A stretch of DNA of 18,611 bases from RGIG5579 sp045580105 (lineage in GTDB: Bacteria; Bacillota; Clostridia; Oscillospirales; SIG627), in contig JAZNNH010000007.1 in NCBI GenBank assembly GCA_045580105.1, forward strand, positions 1-18,611, read 5' to 3'. Position 1 is the stretch's first letter; each line of letters opens with the position of its first letter. A model generated the notes under the pieces. It was not told the origin of the DNA, ran no database searches, and saw only the letters and a list, made by a program, of their open reading frames with translations. The position numbers and the translations under genes were made by a program. Shown here piece by piece: positions 6,279 to 13,358 of the stretch.

Positions 6279-7758
6279 ATACGGAATTAAAGAAAAACTT
6301 CTTCTTTCCTTTTTGCTTTTCTCGGTACTGATCGTTGCACTTTTGTGGATTTTGCAGGTTGTCTTTCTGGATGATGTATATCGCCAAACCAAAATCCGTT
6401 CCGTGCGTTCCGCCGCTGAAAAATTATATGGAATCAGCGACACCGATCTACAGGAATTTGTCTTGGAACAAGCCAAAGAAAACGGTGTCTGTATCAACAT
6501 CTTCGATTCTGATATGAATAAAGTTGCAGGGGAGCACGCAGGCGGTCAGTGCGTCGTTCATAATATTTCCAGAACCACTTGCTCTCTCTTTTTTGAAAAG
6601 ACGAAAGAATTTGAACAAAGCCGCTTTGAAAGCTACCTGCCGGCAAATGAAATTGCCAGAATTCTGCGAAAGCACGATATTTCCAAGGATTTCTTCTATA
6701 ACTTCTTCGGGTCTGATCCGGATGATGCCATGATCTATCAAACCGAAGAAACGCACGACTGTGTTCTGTTATGCCAAGTCTATTCAAACGATGACGGACA
6801 AGAACGCTTTGTTCTGCTGTCTGCCATCATCGTTCCGGTTGACTCTACGGTTTTAACCATACGGATCGAATTGATTCTCATCAGTATCGTACTGGTTTTG
6901 GTTTCAATCTTTATGGCATACCTTCTTTCCCGCGCCATTTCAACCCCTCTTGTTACGTTAAATCGCGCATCGAAAACTCTGCCGGAAGGACGTTTTGAAA
7001 GCGGTGGAATTACCGGGTATTTAGAGGTAGAAGAACTTTCGCAAACCCTTTCCAGTGCGGCAGAGGAAATCTCAAAGGTGGAACGTCTTCGTCAGGAACT
7101 GGTCGCCAACGTATCCCACGACTTAAGGACTCCTCTGACTTTAATATCCAGCTACAGCGAAGCGATGCGAGATTTGCCGGGGGAAAATACACCGGAAAAT
7201 CTCCAGATCATCATTGATGAAACCCATCGTCTTTCCGAGCTTGTTTCCGATCTTTTGGATCTGTCGAAGATGGAAGCCGGAATGGATCAATTGAAATCAG
7301 AACCCATTGATATGGTTTCTTTTGTTCGCGATATTTGCAATCGATATGAAAAAATGACCGGATTTAAGGGGTACAACCTTCACCTGTCCTGCTCTTTGAA
7401 GACCGCTCCCGTTTTGGCAGACCCTGTAAAAATGAAGCAGGTTGTCTACAATCTGATCAATAACGCCATTCATTACTGTGGCACGGATCGTTTCATTGGA
7501 GTTCGAGTATCCCAATTGGAGAAAAACGTGCTACTTGAAGTCATTGACCACGGGCAGGGGATTGAGGAAGAAAAACTCAATGAAATCTGGGATCGCTATT
7601 ACCGAGTAGATCAAAACCACAAGAGCGCTTCGGTCGGCACAGGGCTTGGGCTTTCCATCGTCAAAAAGATTTTAACGCTTCACGGCGCAAGATTCGGAGT
7701 AGAGAGCAAAGTGGGCTTCGGAAGCCGTTTTTGGTTCACGCTCCCGATGCAAAAATAA
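6268..7758 (+). CDS. Membrane sensor histidine kinase
   Basis: Sensor kinase paired with the preceding regulator. The TTG at 6268 is chosen as start (496 residues) because GGAGTGGGG at 6252-6260 lies in front of it; a GTG at 6250 would add six residues but has no ribosome site. Either start overlaps the regulator gene. Layout with the TTG start: membrane segment about 11-34, extracytoplasmic sensor region about 36-195, membrane segment about 198-220, HAMP about 221-272, dimerisation domain with phospho-acceptor H284 in NVSHDLRTPL, and an ATPase domain with N box (NLINNAIHY), G1 (DHGQGIEEE) and G2 (GTGLGLSIVKKI). All kinase motifs are intact, so it should be active. The sensor region contains five cysteines (75, 95, 105, 165, 169), which is notable for an extracytoplasmic domain. 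The signal is unknown. A strong terminator follows. Confidence 0.93.
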   Translation: MKCRYGIKEKLLLSFLLFSVLIVALLWILQVVFLDDVYRQTKIRSVRSAAEKLYGISDTDLQEFVLEQAKENGVCINIFDSDMNKVAGEHAGGQCVVHNISRTTCSLFFEKTKEFEQSRFESYLPANEIARILRKHDISKDFFYNFFGSDPDDAMIYQTEETHDCVLLCQVYSNDDGQERFVLLSAIIVPVDSTVLTIRIELILISIVLVLVSIFMAYLLSRAISTPLVTLNRASKTLPEGRFESGGITGYLEVEELSQTLSSAAEEISKVERLRQELVANVSHDLRTPLTLISSYSEAMRDLPGENTPENLQIIIDETHRLSELVSDLLDLSKMEAGMDQLKSEPIDMVSFVRDICNRYEKMTGFKGYNLHLSCSLKTAPVLADPVKMKQVVYNLINNAIHYCGTDRFIGVRVSQLEKNVLLEVIDHGQGIEEEKLNEIWDRYYRVDQNHKSASVGTGLGLSIVKKILTLHGARFGVESKVGFGSRFWFTLPMQK

Positions 7759-7769
7759 TGAATTTTTCA

Positions 7770-7811
7770 AGGTGCAGTCAAAGTTTATTTGACTGCACCT
7801 CATCTTTTTTA
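7770..7811 (+). terminator. Intrinsic terminator of the two-component operon
   Basis: A perfect 13-bp stem (AGGTGCAGTCAAA at 7770-7782 with its complement at 7788-7800) with a GTTTA loop is followed by a T-run at 7805-7810, 11 bases after the kinase stop codon. Confidence 0.92.
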
Positions 7812-7854
7812 CAGAAAAAATTGCATTTTGTTTTGTCTTGTTTTCCTTTGTCGA

Positions 7855-7872
7855 ATGTTGACTTTTCAACAT
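7855..7872. promoter_or_regulatory. 18-bp palindrome over the -35 box, candidate operator
   Basis: ATGTTGA and TCAACAT form perfect 7-bp arms around a CTTT spacer. The -35 hexamer TTGACT (7858-7863) lies inside it, so a dimeric protein bound here would block RNA polymerase. It is not followed by a T-tract and is upstream of the start point, so it is not a terminator. The binding protein is not identifiable in the window. Confidence 0.55.
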
Positions 7873-7886
7873 CTGTATGCTATACT
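7858..7886 (+). promoter_or_regulatory. Strong promoter of the acyltransferase/acyl-CoA synthetase/Suf operon
   Basis: TTGACT at 7858-7863 and TATACT at 7881-7886 with 17-bp spacing, plus TG at 7878-7879 giving an extended -10. Expected start near 7893. It is the only good promoter found for the four genes up to 12212. Confidence 0.85.
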
Positions 7887-7924
7887 GATCTGGAGTGTTT
7901 ACCATCAAGGAGGGCGAGATTTCG

Positions 7925-8818
7925 ATGAGTCAAAAAATCAAGAAACAACGCGGCGATCGAAAAGATGCAACGTGGATTCGTGACGCCGATCCTCTGCATT
8001 CCTTTATGCCGTATCTGCTTTTAGGCAGAACGGATAACGAAGCGCTTTTGAACGACGAGGTTGATATCACAAACGTTATCAAATACCTCGAAAAAAAGAA
8101 CAGCGAACAACCGGATTTTAAATATACCATTTTTCACGTCGTCCTTGCCGCCATTGCCAAAACCATTTATCTGCGCCCTGCAATGAATCGTTTTTTGCAA
8201 GGACACCGACTTTATCAGCGCGATCACATTTCCTTTTCCTTTGTTGTCAAGCGAGCGTTTTCCGACCATGCCTCGGAAGCGCTTGTGATTATGAAAATGG
8301 ACACGGAAAGTGACGTTTCTCCCTTAGAACAGATTTATTCCCGAGTCAAAAAAGAAATAAACTACGTCAGAAAAGAAAATAAAACGGACGACACTACAAA
8401 TTTTATCTCCATTCTGAATAAAATTCCAAGACCCCTTCTTCGCCTTGTTGCGAAATTCTTATTCTTCTTAGAATATCACGGAAAAACCCCTGCGGCTTTG
8501 GAAAAAATGGATCCTTATCACGCAACCTGCTTTGTTTCCAACCTCGGAAGCATCAAAATGACCGCATCCTACCACCACTTAATTGATTGGGGAACCAACT
8601 CATTCTTTGTGATCATCGGAGAAAAGAAGTGGCAACCCGTTTTCAAGCAAGACGGAAGCTACGAAATGAAAGAACTGCTTCCGCTTGGCTTTACCATTGA
8701 TGAAAGAATTGCCGATGGATTTTATTTTGCCAACAGCATCAAAATTTTGAGAAACATTTTGCAGCATCCCGAAATCTTAGATCTTCCGATTCAAACCCCG
8801 ATAGATGATATAAATTGA
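7925..8818 (+). CDS. Stand-alone E2/CAT-fold acyltransferase-like protein without the catalytic His
   Basis: A 297-residue protein resembling the catalytic domain of 2-oxoacid dehydrogenase E2 subunits (CoA-dependent acyltransferase fold) with no lipoyl domain and no E1-binding domain. The ATG at 7925 is preceded by AAGGAGGG (7907-7914); an in-frame GTG at 7895 is at the transcription start and rejected. Family signs: TIFHVVLAAIAKTIYLRP (68-85), FVSNLGSI (203-210) like the ISNLG motif of E2, and FTIDERIADG (257-266) at the position of the E2 active-site motif DHRxxDG. The catalytic His is Glu here (E260), while R261, D264 and G265 are kept. Thus either the chemistry differs or the protein binds rather than transfers acyl groups. 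The next gene, 18 nt on, is an acyl-CoA synthetase, which suggests an acyl-CoA ligand. First gene of a four-gene operon. Acceptor substrate unknown. Confidence 0.8.
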   Translation: MSQKIKKQRGDRKDATWIRDADPLHSFMPYLLLGRTDNEALLNDEVDITNVIKYLEKKNSEQPDFKYTIFHVVLAAIAKTIYLRPAMNRFLQGHRLYQRDHISFSFVVKRAFSDHASEALVIMKMDTESDVSPLEQIYSRVKKEINYVRKENKTDDTTNFISILNKIPRPLLRLVAKFLFFLEYHGKTPAALEKMDPYHATCFVSNLGSIKMTASYHHLIDWGTNSFFVIIGEKKWQPVFKQDGSYEMKELLPLGFTIDERIADGFYFANSIKILRNILQHPEILDLPIQTPIDDIN

Positions 8819-8836
8819 CAAGTTGAAGGAGATAGT

Positions 8837-10552
8837 ATGGAAGAAATCAAAGCACCTTGGCTTTCCAGTTATGGAGATGTTAAGTTTCATTTGGACTATC
8901 CGACCGGCTCGATGTGTGATGCCGTGTATGAAACTGCAGAAAAATATCCCGACGTTGCCGCACTTTCCTTTATGGGAAAGAAAACCACGTTCACACAGCT
9001 TCAGGATGCCATCAAACTTTGTGCAAAAGCGTTTGCTTCGATTGGAATTTGCGAGGGAGACAGAGTTTGTCTTTGTATGCCCAACGTTCCGCAAACCGTT
9101 TTTGCCCTTTATGCGCTCAACCAAATCGGTGCCATCGCTACGATGATCCATCCTCTTTCTGCAGAAGGAGAAATCGTCTTCTACTTGAAAGAGGCAGAGT
9201 GCAACGTGGTTGTGACCTTGGATCAGTTCTACGGCAAGTTTGTTAACGTTCAAAAACAGATTTCCATCCAAAAGCTCATTGTTGCCAGCGTTGCCGACGC
9301 TCTTTCTCCGGTTAAAAGCATCGGTTACCGTTTGACGCAGGGAAGAAAGATCCCGAAAGTTCCGAATGCCGACAACGTCATTTTGTGGAACGATTTGATG
9401 GATTCCGCCAAAGCGTATCACGGCAAATTTATTGTCAAAAAGAATGCAAACGATCCCGCCGTTATTTTGTTTTCCGGCGGCACTACCGGTGTTACCAAAG
9501 GAATTTTGCTTACGAACCTCAATTTTAACGCGCTGGCTCTCCAAACCATTCATATGTGCTATTACCCGGTAGTCGGCAAGAAAATGCTTGCCGCTATGCC
9601 GATGTTTCACGGTTTTGGACTGGGCGTTTGTGTGCATACTATGATGGTAGCGGGCGGAACTTCCATTTTGGTACCCCGTTTTACCCCCAAGGAATATGCA
9701 AAACTTATCATCAAGGAAAAACCCAATTACATTGCCGGCGTTCCCACACTTTTTGAAACCATCACCAGAAACAGCGATTTGGACGGCAAAAAACTGGACT
9801 TCTTGATGGGTGTATTTTCCGGCGGCGACAGTCTTTCCATCGAACTGAAAAAGAAGTTTGACTGCTTTTTAGCGTCTCACGGCGCATCGGTCCGCATCCG
9901 CGAAGGTTACGGAACGACTGAATGTGTCACGGCAAGCTGTCTGACTCCTTATAACATCGAGGTCGAGGGAAGCATCGGTCTGCCGTATCCCGATACTTAT
10001 TATCAAATTTGCAAAGTGGGTACCACCGAGGAAGCCCCCATCGGAGAAGATGGCGAAATCTGTCTGACCGGTCCTACCGTTATGATGGGATATTTGAACC
10101 ACCCGCAGGAAAATGCAGATACTCTCCGCGTTCATGAAGACGGAAGAGTCTGGCTTCATACCGGCGACTTGGGCTATATGAATGAAAAGGGCTTTGTTTT
10201 CTTCAAACAGCGGATCAAACGCATGATTATCACCTCGGGCTATAACGTATATCCCTCCCAGCTTGAAAACATTATTGACAGTCACAAGGACGTTCAAATG
10301 AGCTGTGTGATTGGGGTAAAAGACCCGATCAAAATGCAGAAAATCAAAGCGTTCGTTATGCTTCAGGATGGGGTGGAACCCACGAAGGAAGTGCTGGAAT
10401 CTCTTCGTGAGCATTGTCGGAAGAACATTGCAAGATATGCAATGCCGTATGATATTGAAATTCGCAAAACTCTGCCTAAAACACTTGTCGGAAAAGTTGC
10501 CTACACCGTTTTGGAGCAAGAGGAAGCAAAAAAACAAGCAAAAGAAAATTAA
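8837..10552 (+). CDS. Acyl-CoA synthetase (class I adenylate-forming)
   Basis: Activates a carboxylic acid with ATP to an acyl-AMP and then to a thioester, most likely acyl-CoA; 571 residues, AAGGAG site at 8826-8831. Motifs in order: phosphate loop FSGGTTGVTKG (212-222; the usual Pro before Lys is Thr/Val here), YGTTE (358-362), HTGD (441-444) for ribose binding, hinge region QRIKRMIITSGYNVYPSQLE (458-477), and the C-terminal catalytic lysine K553 in LPKTLVGK. All core residues are present, so it should be active. The pattern resembles medium/long-chain fatty acid CoA ligases, but the chain length cannot be read from sequence. It sits between the E2-like protein (18-nt gap) and the SufC-like ATPase (9-nt gap) in one operon, suggesting that it supplies the acyl-CoA used by the first gene product. 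Confidence 0.93.
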   Translation: MEEIKAPWLSSYGDVKFHLDYPTGSMCDAVYETAEKYPDVAALSFMGKKTTFTQLQDAIKLCAKAFASIGICEGDRVCLCMPNVPQTVFALYALNQIGAIATMIHPLSAEGEIVFYLKEAECNVVVTLDQFYGKFVNVQKQISIQKLIVASVADALSPVKSIGYRLTQGRKIPKVPNADNVILWNDLMDSAKAYHGKFIVKKNANDPAVILFSGGTTGVTKGILLTNLNFNALALQTIHMCYYPVVGKKMLAAMPMFHGFGLGVCVHTMMVAGGTSILVPRFTPKEYAKLIIKEKPNYIAGVPTLFETITRNSDLDGKKLDFLMGVFSGGDSLSIELKKKFDCFLASHGASVRIREGYGTTECVTASCLTPYNIEVEGSIGLPYPDTYYQICKVGTTEEAPIGEDGEICLTGPTVMMGYLNHPQENADTLRVHEDGRVWLHTGDLGYMNEKGFVFFKQRIKRMIITSGYNVYPSQLENIIDSHKDVQMSCVIGVKDPIKMQKIKAFVMLQDGVEPTKEVLESLREHCRKNIARYAMPYDIEIRKTLPKTLVGKVAYTVLEQEEAKKQAKEN

Positions 10553-10561
10553 AGGTGCGCT

Positions 10562-11284
10562 ATGTTAGAACTACAAAACATTTGCTTTTCCGTAGATCTG
10601 CCGGAAGGCAAGAAAGAGATCTTAAAAGACGTCTGTCTTACCATCGGTGACGGATTTACTGCATTGACCGGCCCCAACGGCGGCGGAAAATCCACTTTGG
10701 CTAAAATCATTGCCGGAATCTATCAGCCGACTTCCGGAAAAATCATTTTGGACGGCGAAGACATTACCAACCTTTCCATTCCCGAACGCGCCGCACGCGG
10801 AATCAGCTTTGCATTCCAGCAGCCGGTTCGTTTCAAGGGAATTTCGGTGATGGATTTGATTCGTTTAGCTTCCGGTAAAGATATCGGCATCAGTCAAGCT
10901 TGCGAATATCTTTCCCACGTTGGACTTTGTGCCAGAGAATACATTGACCGCGAAGTGAACGCATCCCTTTCCGGTGGCGAATTAAAGCGCATCGAGATTG
11001 CGCAGATCATCGCAAGAGGAACAAAGTTTTCCATTTTTGACGAGCCGGAGGCAGGAATTGACCTTTGGAGCTTTCAGAATCTGATTCAGGTCTTCGAACG
11101 TCTTCGCAAAACCGTCAAAGGTACCATTTTGATTATTTCCCATCAAGAGCGAATTCTGAACATTGCCGACCGTGTTGTCGTCGTAGCCGACGGCGGCATC
11201 TCCAAAGAGGGAACTCGTGAAGAAATTCTTCCCGCCCTCTTGGGAAGAAACGACGTTTGCTCTGTTTTGACGGAAAAGATTTAA
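10562..11284 (+). CDS. SufC-like ATPase of a minimal (SMS-type) Fe-S assembly system
   Basis: A 240-residue ABC-type ATPase without membrane domain. Walker A GPNGGGKST (37-45), Q-loop around 86-87, signature LSGGE (136-140), Walker B FSIFDE (156-161) and switch His H194 are all present. It is called SufC-like because the next gene, 10 nt on, encodes a SufB/D-family scaffold, no permease gene is near, and the segment around the signature (SGGELKRIEIAQ) matches the SufC style. SufC drives the conformational change of SufB in Fe-S cluster building in the cytoplasm. The ribosome site AAAGGTG (10551-10557) is weaker than those of its neighbours, so its translation may depend on coupling to the upstream gene. 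An ordinary transporter ATPase is possible but unlikely given the partner. No cysteine desulfurase (SufS) or SufU is present here. Confidence 0.85.
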   Translation: MLELQNICFSVDLPEGKKEILKDVCLTIGDGFTALTGPNGGGKSTLAKIIAGIYQPTSGKIILDGEDITNLSIPERAARGISFAFQQPVRFKGISVMDLIRLASGKDIGISQACEYLSHVGLCAREYIDREVNASLSGGELKRIEIAQIIARGTKFSIFDEPEAGIDLWSFQNLIQVFERLRKTVKGTILIISHQERILNIADRVVVVADGGISKEGTREEILPALLGRNDVCSVLTEKI

Positions 11285-11294
11285 GGAGGAAGCC

Positions 11295-12212
11295 ATGGAT
11301 CTGATTGAAAAGAATCTGTTACAAGAAATTGCTTCTCTTCACAAAATTCCCACCGGAGCATACAATATCCGCAAGAACGGAGAGAGTGCGGGAAGAAATT
11401 CAACCGAGCACATTCAAATCACCCCGAAAGAAGGCAAAAGCGGTATCGACATCACCATTTTACCGGGCACCAAAAACGAATCGGTTCATATTCCCGTTGT
11501 TTTGACCCAAAGCGGCTTTCAAGATACCGTTTACAATGATTTTTATATCGGGCAGGACTGCGACGTAACCATCATCGCCGGTTGCGGCATTCATAATAGC
11601 GGCTGTGAAACTTCCAAACACGATGGCATTCATTCCTTCCACGTCGGAAAAGGCGCCGTGGTACGTTATGTAGAAAAGCATTACGGACAAGGGGAAGGCA
11701 AGGGGGAAAAGGTTATGAATCCCGAAACCGTTGTCGAACTGGAAGAGGGCGCGACCATGGAAATGGAAACCACCCAAATCGGCGGTGTGGATTCTACCGA
11801 AAGAAAAACCTATGCTAAGGTCGGCAAGGACGCGACTCTCATCATCCGCGAAAAGATCTTGACGGAAAATAAACAGCTTGCCAAAACCGATTTCACCGTT
11901 GATTTGAACGGGGAAAATTCTTCTGCAAACGTCATTTCCAGATCCGTTGCAAAAGATGCTTCGTATCAAGAATTCGTCTCTCGCATCAACGGTAACAATC
12001 TCTGTTCGGGACATACTGAGTGCGATGCAATCATTATGGATCAAGCCAAGGTTGTTGCCATTCCCGAGGTTGCAGCAAACAACATCAACGCTTCTTTGAT
12101 TCACGAAGCCGCAATCGGAAAAATTGCCGGTGAACAGATGATCAAGCTCATGACACTCGGACTTTCCGAGCAAGAGGCAGAAGAGCAAATCATCGCCGGA
12201 TTCTTAAAGTAA
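11295..12212 (+). CDS. SufB/SufD-like Fe-S scaffold (SMS-type short form)
   Basis: A 305-residue SufBD-family protein, much shorter than E. coli SufB (about 495) or SufD (about 420), matching the short form paired with one SufC-like ATPase in many archaea and Clostridia (named SMS). Residues about 75-260 form the expected right-handed beta-helix of repeated short strands. Likely ligand positions: C97 and C104 in AGCGIHNSGC, H109 and H113 in KHDGIH, C237 and C243 in NNLCSGHTEC, and H270-E271 in LIHEAAIGKI, which aligns with the HEA motif of SufB. The C-terminal helices (LMTLGLSEQEAEEQIIAGF) are typical and form the SufC contact in the family. A strong AAGGAGG site precedes the ATG. The last gene of the operon; a long hairpin follows. 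A pure scaffold role is inferred from family membership. Confidence 0.88.
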   Translation: MDLIEKNLLQEIASLHKIPTGAYNIRKNGESAGRNSTEHIQITPKEGKSGIDITILPGTKNESVHIPVVLTQSGFQDTVYNDFYIGQDCDVTIIAGCGIHNSGCETSKHDGIHSFHVGKGAVVRYVEKHYGQGEGKGEKVMNPETVVELEEGATMEMETTQIGGVDSTERKTYAKVGKDATLIIREKILTENKQLAKTDFTVDLNGENSSANVISRSVAKDASYQEFVSRINGNNLCSGHTECDAIIMDQAKVVAIPEVAANNINASLIHEAAIGKIAGEQMIKLMTLGLSEQEAEEQIIAGFLK

Positions 12213-12228
12213 TATTGCTTCTTTTTTC

Positions 12229-12279
12229 ACAGATAAAACAGGACTCCCGCCGAATCGGTGGGAGTCCTGTTTTATCTGT
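12229..12279 (+). terminator. Very long hairpin terminator closing the four-gene operon
   Basis: Arms of 20 perfect bases (12229-12248 and 12260-12279) are extended inward by a G-T wobble and CCG/CGG, leaving an AAT loop: 24 pairs with no bulge. The T-rich right flank and matching A-rich left flank (GTTTTATC/GATAAAAC) are the form of a bidirectional intrinsic terminator. It insulates the Suf-like genes from the next promoter. Confidence 0.85.
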
Positions 12280-12299
12280 TATGAATCTTAAAATCCGTC

Positions 12300-12328
12300 T
12301 TGATAAGAACAGCGTTTTTTGCTATAAT
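12300..12328 (+). promoter_or_regulatory. Sigma-A promoter of the 12355 gene
   Basis: TTGATA at 12300-12305 and consensus TATAAT at 12323-12328 with 17-bp spacing, between the long terminator and a GGAGGT ribosome site at 12345-12350. Confidence 0.82.
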
Positions 12329-12354
12329 AAAAAAAGAAAAGAATGGAGGTCGTT

Positions 12355-13029
12355 ATGGAAGAATATTATGATTGCCCCAAATTGACGCCGAAAAAATGGA
12401 TTGAAAACTTTTGGTATTATTATAAATGGTTTTTCCTTCTTGGTGTTGTGGTTGTAACGTTCGTGACCATTTGCACCGTTCAGTATTTTACAAAGGATGA
12501 TGCAGATTGCGGTATCTTGATCGTATCAAAAGAAACCGTAAAAGGCGCCACCTGCAAAAACATCGTTACCACTGCCGAGAAAATGGCCCTTGACGTCAAC
12601 GAAGACGGCAAGGTCAGCGTGATCATCAACGCCATCACCCTTCATTCCGGTCTTTCCATTTTAGACCGTGGGGAAAGGGAACAGGCAAGAGAAGATTATA
12701 AACGCTATTCGGACGAAATTTTGGCAGGAGAATCTTGCATCTTGATTTTGGATGAATATTATTTTCTCTCCCTTGCAGAAAACGGAAATCTTGTCAATCT
12801 CCACGCGATCTTTCCCGAACTTCCGAAAGAAGCGCTAAACGAATACGGAATTCGCTTAAAGGATACCGCGCTGTATTCTCTTGACGGCTTTTCCGAGCTA
12901 TCCGGCGATATGATCCTTTGTCTGAAATTTGCCCCCGTACTTTCCGATATGGGTGAAGAAGAGCGGGTCAATACCGAGATCGCAAACGAAGAAACCTTCC
13001 GTTCTTTGTACAAAGGAGTCCTTGCGTAA
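12355..13029 (+). CDS. Single-pass membrane protein of unknown function
   Basis: A 224-residue protein I do not recognise by family name. The ATG at 12355 is preferred over an in-frame ATG at 12343, because GGAGGT (12345-12350) lies between them and can only serve the second. It has a short aromatic cytoplasmic tail (KKWIENFWYYYKW, 13-25), one membrane helix (about 25-45, LLGVVVVTFVTICTV) with no cleavage site, and an external domain of about 175 residues with alternating strands and helices. Within it, GKVSVIINAI (85-94), ESCILILDEYY (126-136) and the LNEYGIRLKD stretch give a pattern seen in periplasmic-binding-like folds, but this is only an impression. It is transcribed alone from its own promoter and converges with the minus-strand ymxH-like gene 10 bp downstream, with no good terminator between. 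Confidence 0.8.
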   Translation: MEEYYDCPKLTPKKWIENFWYYYKWFFLLGVVVVTFVTICTVQYFTKDDADCGILIVSKETVKGATCKNIVTTAEKMALDVNEDGKVSVIINAITLHSGLSILDRGEREQAREDYKRYSDEILAGESCILILDEYYFLSLAENGNLVNLHAIFPELPKEALNEYGIRLKDTALYSLDGFSELSGDMILCLKFAPVLSDMGEEERVNTEIANEETFRSLYKGVLA

Positions 13030-13039
13030 CGCGTTTTTT

Positions 13040-13309
13040 TCAGCAGCTGCACTCCGTCCAACGCACGAGAATCGTGTCATCCCCGATGCGTTCGATATCG
13101 CGCCAAGGGATGCGACAATTTTTGCGGATATCACGACGAAAAAATTCCCAAAGATCGATTTTTCTGGGAACGATAATGGCAGTGATACATCCCATGCAAA
13201 GATCCATTTCCACGTCGCAAACGACACCCATTCTCCGTCCGTCGCACAGATTAATTACTTCCAGTTTCTTTAAATCAGATAGCGTGCAAACGCCTTTGAC
13301 CTGACTCAT
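13040..13309 (-). CDS. ymxH: YlmC/YmxH-family PRC-barrel protein
   Basis: The only minus-strand gene, 89 residues. The start at 13309 is fixed by GAGGAGG just upstream on the minus strand (about 13322-13314). The pattern LSDLKKLEVINLCDGRRMG, VVCDVEMDL, ITAIIVP and IPWRDIERIGDDTILV is typical of the YlmC/YmxH family, small PRC-barrel proteins of spore-forming and related Bacillota whose role is not established. The copy is complete but for a slightly unusual Cys-rich end (ECSC). It is divergent from rqcH with 49 bp between the two starts and convergent with the membrane protein gene. The symbol is given by family resemblance only; YlmC and YmxH cannot be told apart here. Confidence 0.88.
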   Translation of the reverse strand: MSQVKGVCTLSDLKKLEVINLCDGRRMGVVCDVEMDLCMGCITAIIVPRKIDLWEFFRRDIRKNCRIPWRDIERIGDDTILVRWTECSC

Positions 13310-13329
13310 AAAACCCCTCCTCATTTGAT

Positions 13330-13335
13330 ATTATA
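13330..13335 (-). promoter_or_regulatory. Candidate -10 box for the ymxH-like gene
   Basis: The minus strand reads TATAAT at 13335-13330, directly upstream of the GAGGAGG site. The -35 region (about 13353-13358) is only T-rich, so the promoter is weakly supported. The leader would be about 14 nt. Confidence 0.4.
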
Positions 13336-13358
13336 TTTTACGCATATGGGAGAAAAAT

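Noticed and set aside
7895..7924. Longer start (GTG at 7895) for the E2-like protein.
   Set aside because: It lies at the expected transcription start and has no ribosome site, while ATG at 7925 has AAGGAGGG at the right distance.
10562..11284. Reading as a transporter ATPase.
   Set aside because: No permease gene is near and the next gene is a SufB/D scaffold in the same operon.
13024..13037. GCG-TAA-CGC followed by seven T as a terminator of the membrane protein gene.
   Set aside because: The stem is only three pairs; too weak to call.
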